Position numbers and translations under genes: made by a program
In this document: in pieces, positions 11,387 to 23,139 of the stretch
How positions within the stretch are numbered: the first letter of the stretch is position 1
How the letters are laid out: each line of letters begins with the position of its first letter
The notes under the pieces: generated by a model
The model's input: only the letters and a program-made list of their open reading frames with translations
The model's database searches: none
Told to the model about the DNA's origin: nothing
From: Tipula vernalis
Lineage: Eukaryota > Arthropoda > Insecta > Diptera > Tipulidae
DNA: 64,000 nt
Direction of reading: 5' to 3'
Assembly: GCA_958295665.1 (NCBI GenBank)
Contig: OY282558.1
Location: forward strand, 30,339,045-30,403,044

Positions 11387-11564
11387 CTATCGATTTTGGA
11401 AGACTTGTGGATTTTTCTAAATTTATTAAGTTTTTCATATTTTATTTCAAAACTTAGTATTTTCAGTTTAAAGACAACTAATTAATCTATAAGAAAGCAA
11501 TCAAAATACTATGCTCAAAATTTTCAAAATTAAACTACGATGAGTTCCCCATGAAAATTCCTTA

Positions 11565-11592
11565 AGAGTGCCAATAATTGTAGTCGTTACGC
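11565..11592 (-). repeat. 3' terminal inverted repeat of the pogo element
   Basis: The reverse complement begins GCGTAACGACTACAATTATT and continues GGCACTCT, matching the 5' end at 22 of 28 positions. It is followed immediately by the target-site TA at 11593-11594. Confidence 0.88.
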
Positions 11593-14115
11593 TAGCTAGT
11601 TTTAAAATTTAGTAGTTTTTTTTATCAAAATTACAAAGTGATGGCTTTATTGATATCATCCACATAGAAATATTATTTTGCACATAGTACTTAGCCAAGT
11701 AATAAATTAGCCGTTGTTGAATTTCTAACTTTCATTCTAATGATATTTTTTTTGTTAAGAAAGTGTAAAGTTTTTATTTTTTATAATCTAATCAGAGTAT
11801 ATAGCATATCCGTATAATAAAGTAATTAAATTAATTAGATACTGGTGTAGTTTGTTTGATTCCTACATAATCTAAGAAGAGAGAAAATGGGAAGGTTATG
11901 GCTATTGGAAATTACTAAAGCTTCAATTTTATCTAAGTAAACCGCGAATAAAACCTTTTCCAAGACCGAGGTAGCTATTATTTCAAGGACGTTTGAAAAT
12001 ACATATACTTGATCGTAAAATGAAATGGTAAAATGTGGCTTAATAGATAGTCCGTTCCAAATTTACTCCCTCCTTATCTGGAAAGAAATTCAGTATCTAT
12101 AATTGGTATGTCTACTACAGCCACAAAAGAATGAAAGAAATAAGAATTTAAGAATATTATTTGTGTGGTAACATTTAGTTTCAAAGTTCAATCGATAAAT
12201 AATTTTAAATGGTTTTCATAATCGATGAAAAGAACGAAACTAGCAACTGTTGCTTTATTTCCCAATTTATTGGTGATTAATCTGGTTTTTCATCACTATC
12301 AAAGTATTCAGCTGGCTAGCTAAAACCAATGGCTGTCCCTTTTACTTTCAATCGATCAACAAATTCATTTTGGTAGTTTTTATTTTTACACCTACTTATT
12401 TATTGAAAATGTGAAACATACATTTCTTTAGGGACAGATTAGGAAAAAGGTACACTTTGTTGCCTAGTTTTAATAAATTTCATCACAATTTAAAATAAAG
12501 TTGCAAGAAAAATAACCGAGTTATTCGAAAAAGCCCACTTGATTAGTAGGATCACTAATTCTAAAAATGTAATATGATTTAATTTCCAGCAACATCTGTA
12601 TGAAATTGGAATCATCGGTTGACAGTTGTACGTTAATTAACATATTAACGTCTTATTTTCGTAATCGTCTTATAAAGTAGTATACCTCATTGAATAACCT
12701 CATAAATTTTAAAGTTTTTAAAAAACTAAATTATTCCTAAAAGTACACTCGTAAAATAACTTTTACTTCCATACACATGTTGTACATTTAATACAATTAT
12801 GATCCGCCGTTTCTAAGTTCCTCAATAATTATTTGTAATTGTAAATTAAATTATAAAGATTAGAATTTTTAAAGTTCCTTGCATATCTATTTCTTACTAA
12901 ATATATTTTGTTGTTCATAAAGTCTTTGCGTATTTTTCAATAAAAAAACAGAAACCAAATAAAATATTGTTAAAAAGCTTTTTCAGAATGCAAAGGAGTC
13001 CAAAAGAAAATCCAAAAATTTCTTAATTTTTTTTGTTGCTTTCAATGTAATTTTTGATCTGATAACCTTTCCCCATTTGTCAGAAAATATAACCAAGAAT
13101 GATTGACAATTCCTATTCCTCGTCGGATGAAACTGAATTTACAGAATTCTAAACAATTTCTCCTCTTCGTAAAATATTTATCTATCTGGTTAAGTCCGTA
13201 ATAACTTAAGGTCTTAAATATAATACTTTTGTCAAACTCTTTAGACTTTGCTTGAAAATAGCCTCTAACATACCCACACGATTTTTTACAAGATGATTTT
13301 GTGTTGATGATTGAAAAATGAAAAAAAAAAAAATAAAATCAGAAAGAATCTGGCCACCGTAAGTTAACACCATAGAAAAGTGTACGTGTCATTGCAGCCT
13401 TGCATTATCTTAATGAAAAATGATTCCTTTTCTATTGTCGAGATGATTTCGCCAGCTTTAAGCGGAAAAGTTTCTTTAGATTTTTTATGTCTTTTTCGAA
13501 ATCCTGTCGTTTGCCGTGAAATGTGGTTCAACTTTTAACTCAAAATTATAATTAATTACCAGAACAGATTTTAGTGTACCAAATTTGAGATGTGCGCAAC
13601 GATGTTACTTCAAATTGAAACACTTCGAGTAATATATTCTGGATGCAAGTAACGGGTTTAACAACTTTTTTAAATTCATATCAGACTTCATGTTCGCACT
13701 CGTTAACACAATCCTTAATATTTATGTATATTACCCTTTTCATAAATATAATTAGCGTAAGCAGTCGTTTGATTCAATTTACATACAATTGGGTAACTAC
13801 GTCTATTGTAGCCTATGTAATTTATAGCATAGAATACTTGTGAGTTACTGAGTTTTAAATACTAAAAAACAAACATTTTGTATTTATTCATTTTATATCG
13901 GAAACATTAAGTTGGTCCAGCCTCACATTTACATAAGTCAAAAGATAATTTTGTAAATTGAAAAATGTTACCTTTCATAAACGGAAAGATTTAGCATAAT
14001 GATTTGTGGCCCCCTACGTATAACTGAAAATATTCTCGCGTATTTATTAATTTAATTTCGAAACTAATAAAAACTTTAATTTGTTATTTTTTTTACAGAA
14101 ATAGTATTGTTCAAT
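11593..14115. other. AT-rich DNA upstream of Dlg5; no coding gene seen
   Basis: This ~2.5-kb stretch has only short open frames without recognisable protein features. It should contain the Dlg5 promoter and at least one 5' noncoding exon, because the first coding exon is preceded by a good acceptor (poly-T then ACAG at about 14098). I could not place the noncoding exon. Confidence 0.45.
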
Positions 14116-17100
14116 ATGGCATCAGGTGAATCATCTCTTGATAGTAATGGAAGTGGCGGAGGAGGTAAACTAATTAAAATTAACTTGTATTTTTTTTTTT
14201 TGTAATATGGTAGACGTTTAGTAGATATCTAATTATTAACAGTTTCGAGATATAAACTGAAAACTGTATATAAATTCTCTTTTCATATATCGATTTTTAT
14301 CAAACACACAAACGCTAATTTTTTTCGACTTCCATGCACCAATTAAAAGAGAAAGTAAATTTTTGTAATTACCAACTTTGTTAATTTATAATTTTTAATA
14401 TTACAGGGAGTCATGGTTATTTAGGCTTTTCAAATGAAAAACCTATAAGAAGTTCAAATATGAGTCCACGAGATTATGATCCAATGAAGCAACAAACTTT
14501 TGACCCCAGTGATTTACGACGGCAGATTGATTACTATAGAAATCAAAATGCTTCATTAAGGAATAAATTAGATATTGCGATGCAGGATAAACAACGAGTT
14601 GAATGTGAATTTGATCATTTCAAAAAAGATGGGATTGATTTTCGATTATTCGTGGAACAGTACAATGAGATCAAGATTAAATATTCTAATTTACGTAAAG
14701 AAAATGAAAAATTGATCAAGGATAAAGAAATTTGTCAGAAAATTAATGAGAAACTAAAAGATGATTGTAACATTAGTGAAAGTGAGAAAAAAGATTTGAT
14801 GCTGCAATTGGCTAAAACATTTCGTCAGCTGGACTTGCTGCAGAATAAATATGATTCAGAAAAAACTAAAACCGAAACAATCATTATAGATAAAACGCGG
14901 GAAATTAATAAAATTTCATCTATCCTAAATGAATTGAAACAGGAGTCGAAAATGACTTTTGACGAACGTGATACGGTTTTAAAAGAGAATCAAAAATTGA
15001 CTGATGAGTGTTTATTTGCGTCGACACAAATTAAAATCCTTGAAAAAGAAAATAAATCGTTGAAACATGAAAGTGAATGTTTAAAGCAGGAAATTGAATC
15101 ATCTTACACAAAATGTGAATCGCTTAAAAATGAACTTGATCATATAAAATCGCGGCCCGAGTTCAAAGCGATGCCCGGCGATAGCTGGAGCAAAGATTTA
15201 ATGGATTCAAAAGATAAATATGAGCAACACGAATTGGATGCGGCCAATCGTGAAATTGAAAAACTGAAAAAAGCTCTCGATAAAGTGAATGCAGAACTAA
15301 CTAAATCACTTCAGGAAATTGAAATAGCAAAGGGTCGCCGTGATTGGGCGATATCCGAACGTGAAAAAATCGTTCAAGAACGTGACAGTATTAAGACATT
15401 ATGTGATGAGTTGCGTAAAGAGCGTGACACAGCTATATCTGATTTGTTAGCTGCAATTCGCGATAGTGAAAACATAAAAAAACAAAAAGATGAGGCATGC
15501 AAAGAAGTTGAATTATTAAAAGAAATTTTTGAATCAAACAGTAATAACAACAATTCAATGTCGTCAACGGGCGTTAATAATAATTCGGGCAACAATAATA
15601 GCTCGATGGACTCGCGGTGGACTTATGGCGTACACGACACATCAAAATATTTACGCGATAAAAATAAACTCGAAACTGAAATAATTGACGTTGACATGAG
15701 TATGTTCTCGAATGTCGATGATGATGATGAAGTCGACGATGAAGATTATGGACTAATATTAGACGATAGTGGAGACGAATTACAGTCGAATATATGCAAC
15801 ATTACGGTAATTGCGGTAACTAAAGATTCGATATTTAGTAATAAGCTGCATAAAAATGATATTATCGTTAGGGTAAATGATTTGGACTGTCAAAATGTGT
15901 CCAAGCATCTTGTATTCAATGAAATACGAGCTAGCCGAAATCGATGTACGTTTGCGGTGAAACGTCAAAAATCGGTGCGAAAACATTTCTACACGACACA
16001 GCTGAATTTAAGTAGCGGCAATAATCATGGAATTTCATTGGAAAGCGGCCTTTTTATATCGAAAATACAACCCGGATCTCTCGCATCAATGGACAAGAAT
16101 TTATCGATTGGTGACCGTATTTTAAGCATTAATAATCATTCGATGGAGAGCGCAAAAAATCGCAATGATGCAATGTCATATTTGGACGATAATTGTAATG
16201 ACATAATCACCATAATTGGGTTGAAACAAGTTGTACTGCAACATCATAAAGTAAATTTAAAGCCAACAACAATTTCGACTCAAACCGAAGATAACTACAG
16301 TCGATCAATTGATTTTGATCGTAATTCACATTTCGCACCTACTAACACCTATCATGAAAGTTCATCGTCATTTCCGATGACGACGACGCCAACTAAATCG
16401 ACGTCAAGATTAACTGAAATGATTCAAAAAATCCGAGGGAAAAAATCTCCCAAATCGAATGAGGCAGAGGCCATTGCTCTATTAGACTCCGTCATTAAGG
16501 ATGATTTACAGTCCAATATTCCGACGAAGGATAATGGTGTTATCAAGCGATTGAAAATAAAGAGAAGTAAGGAGAGTAAAGATAGTAGTAATAAAGGGAT
16601 GGAGACTTGGCCTCGGGCTAATATAATAGAATTGAACCACAATACAGGTAAGGAATAAATAACATTGATACAATATTTAGGATTTCATAAATAATATTTA
16701 AACAAAATTTTCTAGGAACAATTGTGCACCAGCGCAAAAAAGAACGTCCGGCTCTAACAACTTTTAACGCTATTATCTCGGATAAAAATCAAATCGATCA
16801 TCCAAACGCAAATGAAGACTATTTCAATATCGCACCGATACCATCATCCTCGCAAAAGAATAACCAAAGCATGTCGAATAACATGTCAAATCGTAATTCA
16901 AATCCAATACCCTTTCAGCACCAACTTTCACAAATACCTCCATCACTTTTTAATCGACACTCCGTTTATCAGCTCGGTAATAATAAATCTGTCCCACTAA
17001 CTCCAACATCATCCGGCCTTTCCACGCTATCAGCACATTTACAAAAATCTTCAGATATCGATTATGTAAATCATCATCATCGGATGAGTTTAAATTTTAC

Positions 17101-20100
17101 ACCTAACGAGACTCCAATGTACACGATGAAATCACCTAATCACAATTTAATGAAAAATTCGTCGCAACAACAAAATTCGTTGGATTACATGTTGCTCAAG
17201 AGTCAAAATTCTATAGAATCGGTACTGAATTCAAAAAGTCCACCGTCTCTTGAATTTTCTAGCAAACATCCAATGTCGAGGGAAAATCTGGAATATCGCA
17301 TGAAAATGCATAGCAATCAAAAAAATGTTACAAAATATCCGAGCGACAGTGAAAGTTTGGGGCCGGATATGATTACATCATCGGGATTGAATAGTAATAA
17401 TTCGATATCATCATATTCGCGAGTTTATTCAGTGTCCCCGAAGTCAGTGAACATTTTCTCACAATATCCAGCTCAATTTCAAATGGGAGGACATCATGGA
17501 CATCCATATCAGCATCCGATTCGTTTAGCTAGCCCGCCGACTATACCGGGACACAATGAGGATAATTTAGGGTTAGGGATTTATGATCGATATGGATATG
17601 AATCGTATACGCCGCCCTATCATTCACACGGACAATCTATTGATTATCCATCAGATATGGGACGGCCACCAATATTACGGGAACGCGAAGATATTCCTTT
17701 TGGCTATACTAATACGTAAGTTGAACAAATTTAGCTTATAAAAATTATATATAATTCTTATTTCGTATTGTTGATTTGAATCATAGAAATTTTCGTTATG
17801 AGGGAGGGACATTCCCAAGGAAAAAAGAACAAAGGCTCAGAATCCCGTCAAATCCAAGCGTAACAAGTAAAGGAAGCGGTGTTAAAAATAGTACAGGATC
17901 AATTGAACACCATGGCAGTGAACGTGGTTCACCAATGCCAACATTTCGCGTAGAAATATTAAGCCATGGTTCCAACGCAAATAAACGTAATTCTATGCCG
18001 GATTGCATGTACGGACAAAAACCAAATCCAGGTGATTTACGTCGTGTTACGATCGATAAAAGTGTTGAACCGCTTGGTATTACGATTAGTTGCAATAATA
18101 ACGGCGGTGGCATTTTTGTTTCTACTGTAACAAAAAATAGTATTGCAAGTCAAGTGGGATTGCAAATTGGTGATCAGTTGCTCGAAATTTGTGGTATTAA
18201 TATGCGGGCGGCTACATATGAAAGTGCTTCGCGGGTACTACGGCAATGTGCAAATCCAATTACGATGTTAGTTCAATATTCTCCAGAAAGTAAGTTTATG
18301 ATTTTATTATTATTATTATTTTAGTTTTTAATTTTATTTATATAAAAATAGCCAATGAATTTGTTGTTAGACTTTTAAATTTATGATCGCGCTGCGATAT
18401 CTATACTTTAGATTTCTACAATAATGATTATTATTTAATATTTTATTGATTGATGAATGCATTGTAAGATAATTAAATATTTTTATTGGAAGTGAGCGCA
18501 ACACATCAAGTAACGATAAAATGCTCTAATAAAACAATTTTTTTATGCCATAAGTAAGATGATTCATCAACAAATCCTTCTTCCTAAATTCATTGGCTAG
18601 ACTCATTGTTTATCATTCTCTATTATTTTGCATGAACTATTTCTATTTATTATTTTTGGGTTATTTACAATTACATTACTAGTAAATATAAAATAGTTAT
18701 TTAAATGTAGTTGAGTTATTGTTTTTATATGTTTTTTTAGAAATGATTTATTAAAGATAAAAAATAATTTAAGAAATATAAAAATAATTATATTTTTAAA
18801 CAATTATGTGCGAGCCTCTACAATTTTAATAAAATAATGTGTTAGAAATAGGAACTATTTTAAAGCGGGTATATAATTAACAATTAATTGGGGACGAATC
18901 AGGTTAGTCATGTTGATTTAAAAAAATGTATTTCTTCGTTAATCGTGGGTAACACACAGTCGAAAATTTTGCCATATTTGTTAATATTCACTAGTGGTGC
19001 CGCCCATTAGGCCAAACTTAAAATATTTAAATTGTTAAATTAGCATAAAATCATAACTCCTAACTTCCTACAAACCTAAGTTCGTTTTCTCGATTTTATT
19101 TAGAAAATCGGTAGATCAGAATACAGTCGATGGATGTTTAGGACTTGTTTTGCATTTCAGCTGGGGTTGTGATACCCACAAACCAATTTTGACCATAACA
19201 TTTATCAGAAATCAAAAGTGTACTTGTATTTTCGACTGTGCGGTGCCCTTTAGTATTTTATGTGCTATTTAGAATATCCAGTGTTGTTGCTTTTGTAGAT
19301 CGTTCGCAAAATTGTTTTACCTTCACAATCATGTCAGAATTTTCATTTCTCATTGGAGACTATAAATTTTATTGCATGTTAAATAAACAATTTTCATGAA
19401 GCTTCTTCTTTAAAAGGCTCATAATCATAACCCACTAAAATATCGAATAACCGTTTGTGATTTTATAAAGATAGAATAAAGTAAAATTTATTTTCATAAA
19501 AAACTATTAAATTGTATTTTCGAAATTTAATTGCAGAATACGATGGTGAAATAGATCACAGTTCCGATGATCAATCAATTTCTCATTCTGGATCACCGAC
19601 GCCACGTAATTCACCGCGCCAACCGCGATCGTTTTTACTAACGAAATCGACACAGAAACAGCAACAATCGGCCGTAATTCAAACTATACCTAAAACATCA
19701 ACACTTCCATCGCAAATGTCCCAAATCCAAAGTCAAGATGATTTTAATGCGAGTCTCGTGGCTAAAGCCGAATCATCGAATTCATTCAATCGCAATAGTT
19801 TGTATGGAGGTGAAGATACTCGATTACTGTTTATCGAAACTAAAAAGTCAGCGAATTTAGGAATTAGTCTAACTGGTGGTAACGCGTGTGGAATTTTCGT
19901 AAATAATGTTGAGAAAGAATCGTTAGCATATAATGCTGGCATGCGAGTGGGTGATCAAATACTGGAGTTTAATGGTATAGATTTGCGTCATGTGACCGCC
20001 GAGCAAGCAGCATTAGAATTGGCTAAACCAGTCAATGACCGGGTCCCAGTTGTTCTCCAGTATAATTTTAAAAGTATGTTTCACTATTAATTGTATAATT

Positions 20101-21360
20101 TATATGTTAACAATATTTTGGTTCGCAGAATTTAAGCAGATAAAAGATTTACTTGGCGGTGGTGATTCATTTTATATTCGTGTTGGTTTTGATCGAACCG
20201 GTGATTTAGGGGAAAATGAATTGCGTTTCGCAAAAGACGAGGTATTGTTAGTTGATGACACGATGATTGGACGGGGACAATGGAGGGCATGGAAATTAGA
20301 TGAATATGGAACACCGCTAAAATGTGGACGAATTACAAGTCAACTAAAGTAAGAATTTTTTCCTTTCGAAACATGTTTATGAAATAATCTCTCAATGACT
20401 TTATTTTATGAGCAGAGTTGAGGAAGAACTTCGCCTTCAAGGTAACGTTAGTGATGGGGACGCCACTACTCGCCGTGGTTCTACATCTGCACGACGCTCA
20501 TTTTTCCGGCGTAAAAAACATCATCGCAGCTCGTCACGTGAATCGAAAGAATTGGCCAGCTTTAGTAACACTCAATTAAGTTGCCACTCCGATTCCGGAA
20601 TGCTAGTGGACGATATATTAGTTCAGGGTTATCAGCGAGTCGAAAGATTAGATTGTAAATCATATACATAGATATATATGTTTAACATAAGTAATTTGTA
20701 TTATTTCTAATATTTTATTATCTAATATTTTAGATCCAGTTCGACGACCACTTCTAGTATTAGGTCCTTTATCCGATTGGGTGGTTGATAAATTAACAAA
20801 CGATTTCCCGCTACAATTTAAATGCTGCTCCACTGCTGCGATGAATTGTGAACAAGAAACAATCGAGAATATGATTAAAGCGAATAGTATCGTCGACTAT
20901 CGCATAATTCGTAATAATCATTTTGAAGTTATAACCGTTAAGGCGATAAAAGACGTTTGTGATAAAAATCGTCATTGCATATTGGATATTGATTTGAAAG
21001 GTGTTGAACATTTACAACGTTTACAAATTTTTCCTATTGTGCTATTATTACGATTCAAGTCGGCTAAGCAAATAAAGGAAATTAAAGATTCTAGATTTAT
21101 AAACGATAAGATATCGGCTAAGGCAGCTAAAGAAATGTATGAGCATTCATTAAAATTGATGACGGATTATAAACATTTGATATCAGGTATGTGGAAATGA
21201 CTGTGTTTTGCAGTAGATTACAGTTATTAATTTTGTTTTTGTGTTCACAGCCGTCATACCAGCTGGTGTAAATATAACGCATATATGTACTCAAATAAAA
21301 GATGCTGTTGAAAAGGAGCAGGAAAAAATTTTGTGGGTTCCATCAACATCAACATCATAA
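14116..21360 (+). CDS. Dlg5: Discs large homolog 5 (Dlg5) scaffold protein, 9 coding exons
   Basis: Coding exons: 14116-14164, 14407-16647, 16716-17715, 17787-18289, 19537-20073, 20129-20348, 20416-20654, 20734-21186 and 21251-21360. They total 5352 bases (1783 residues plus stop), with every junction GT-AG and in phase. Start MASGESSLDSNGSG. Residues ~50-395 are a long coiled coil. An acidic run (DDDDEVDDEDY) is at ~454. PDZ1 (~478-536) and PDZ2 (~543-626) are divergent. The ~650-1175 region is Ser/Asn/Gln-rich and disordered. PDZ3 (~1177-1263, carboxylate loop LGIT) and PDZ4 (~1361-1443, LGIS) are canonical. Exon 6 is an SH3 (FYIRVGFDR...MIGRGQWRAWKLD). Exons 8-9 are a guanylate-kinase-like domain (RRPLLVLGPLSDWVVDKL) with a remnant P-loop (GPLSDW, no GKS/T), so probably a non-catalytic MAGUK domain. 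This order is diagnostic of DLG5, a cortical scaffold for polarity, cadherin trafficking and Hippo signalling. Length is near the fly and human proteins (~1,900). AATAAA at 21479-21484. Confidence 0.95.
18290..19536. other. longest Dlg5 intron, carries a small inverted-repeat element
   Basis: This 1247-base intron separates the PDZ3 exon from the PDZ4 exon; the other Dlg5 introns are all 55-242 bases. It contains a 13-bp inverted repeat, CACAGTCGAAAAT at 18955-18967 and its exact reverse complement at 19228-19240, bounding about 286 bases. That looks like a MITE, and its insertion may explain part of the size. No open frame of interest. Confidence 0.6.
18955..19240. repeat. candidate MITE with 13-bp inverted ends
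   Basis: CACAGTCGAAAAT (18955-18967) and its reverse complement (19228-19240) face each other. Flanking bases show no clear target duplication, so the true ends may lie a few bases outside. There is no coding capacity inside. A chance 13-mer pair is possible in AT-rich DNA, but the CG-containing core makes it less likely. Confidence 0.45.
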
Positions 21361-23139
21361 TAATTTTAATTTTTATTTAAATTAACTTGTGTTAAGGTCT
21401 TCCATAAAACAATCAAAACTCATGCGTTAATATAAATGCATTTAAACGAATGCATTTAAAAAATAGGTCTTACTTAAAAATAAAAATAAATTATAAGTGC
21501 AATCCTTACTAAATAATAATATGTAAACGTATAATTTAATTTAAATAAATATGCAGCTGAAATTAAGAAACTACTGAGATTTTATAAACACTAAATTTTA
21601 TAAATGATAACAACGATTCATTTTATAAATCGACCATTTAATTAATTATCAATAAGTGCCTTTCTCAAAAATGAAAATTGAAAACAAAAAAAAAATGATT
21701 TAATATATTTAAGGAAATTAAAATGACATTTAATGAGAATATTAACAAAATAATAATTAATTTCTTAAGACTTTTGTTTTATTTGTATTTTTTTAAAATA
21801 TGTATTATTTTAGTAGTTACAATTCATGTACATTTAAAATGTTTGTACATACATACATATATTTTATGATTTTCACAACATTTAATTGTTTTTGATATTT
21901 TTTTGTTTGTAATTTTTATTGTTTAGCAAATTAAAAAAATATATAAATATATATTTTTCAAAATAAATAAAAAAATTAATAAAATTTGGAAAATGGTTTT
22001 AATTAGAAAATAACGATGTTTGACTTTCAAATTCAGATGAAAAATTTTTGAATAAAACGTTAAAAAATCTGATTTCCAAAAGTATTAAACCTGTATCTTA
22101 TTCAACTTTGAAGATATTTGGACAAACAAATATTATAATAAAATGGACACTAAATTTAAAATGAACTACGCGTATAAAAATATAAAATTCGGCAACGTAC
22201 AATGGCTATAAGCAGCAAAATCGAACCCATATCTTAAAAAAGAAAATTAAATGGGGATATTTTACATGCGTCACTGATTTTATATGAGCGTGATGGTGTT
22301 CTAATAGAACAATATTAAACTTATAGTAGTACCACTATTAATCGATATAATGTTTTTGCGATTTGCTTGATATATTCAAAAAGTGGTTACAGCACTTGGT
22401 AAGATGCTTGTTGCAATTCCTGAAAATTTATTTATTAAAGTTGTGTCATTGTTCTTTCACAACATCCTATAATCAAACCTAATTAGTTTGGTTCAGTTTT
22501 GAATTTATTTTGCTGGGAAATTGAAGACAATTTAAAACGCTAAAAATTTATAAAACAAAAATCTGACAAATTGAAATGTACTTAGTCAGTAGTACCTCAC
22601 TATTTCTTAGTAAAACCAATTTCCTTTGTTATCTAATGTAAATCTAACGAAGATATATACGTATAACAACATTTCAGTGTGACTCAGAATATCGAAATTA
22701 AAAAATTGTTACTGTTCGACTTCATCCAGTATCCTTTAAGACTAAGTAGGTATGTAGGCAGAAATTTCGTTAAAATAAGCGAAGATTTTCCTCTTACGAA
22801 CTTTGTTTTGATTCAAGGTAAACAACGCAAGATCGATTAGGTACATAAAAAATGAAATTTTTGTCTAATCTTAAAGGATAGACGATGTAGTCGAGCAGTA
22901 TTTCTATATTCTTTGTCAGACTAAAACGTCTACTTTGAGAATCATGATTATACCTCTTCGTTAAATTTCCGTACACCACGGCTTCCGCTCTATCAAGAAT
23001 CAAACAATTATAGTCATGTGTTTATAAGACGCATTTATGAATTTAAGTATGATTCCATGAAGCATAAATAAAAAATAAAATTTACATATTAATTACAAAG
23101 TTTTAAGATAAACTGATACCAAAGGGTTTGATTAAATTA
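21361..23139. other. Dlg5 3' UTR and AT-rich intergenic DNA
   Basis: Several AATAAA-like signals follow the Dlg5 stop. The rest is AT-rich, with no recognisable coding sequence. A 69-codon minus-strand frame at 22794-23003 has no family resemblance I can name. Confidence 0.45.

Larger units (their letters stand above)
8165..11592 (+). mobile_element. complete pogo-superfamily (Tc1/mariner-type) DNA transposon
   Basis: The element is 3428 bases long and is flanked on both sides by the dinucleotide TA (8163-8164 and 11593-11594), the usual target duplication of this superfamily. Its ends are inverted repeats: 8165-8192 begins GCGTAGTGATTACAACTATT and the reverse complement of 11565-11592 begins GCGTAACGACTACAATTATT; 22 of 28 positions match. 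Between them lies one long intact transposase gene. Both subterminal regions carry further copies of the terminal motif (listed separately). With intact ends, target duplication and ORF, it is a plausible autonomous copy. Whether it is active cannot be judged from one copy. Confidence 0.9.
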
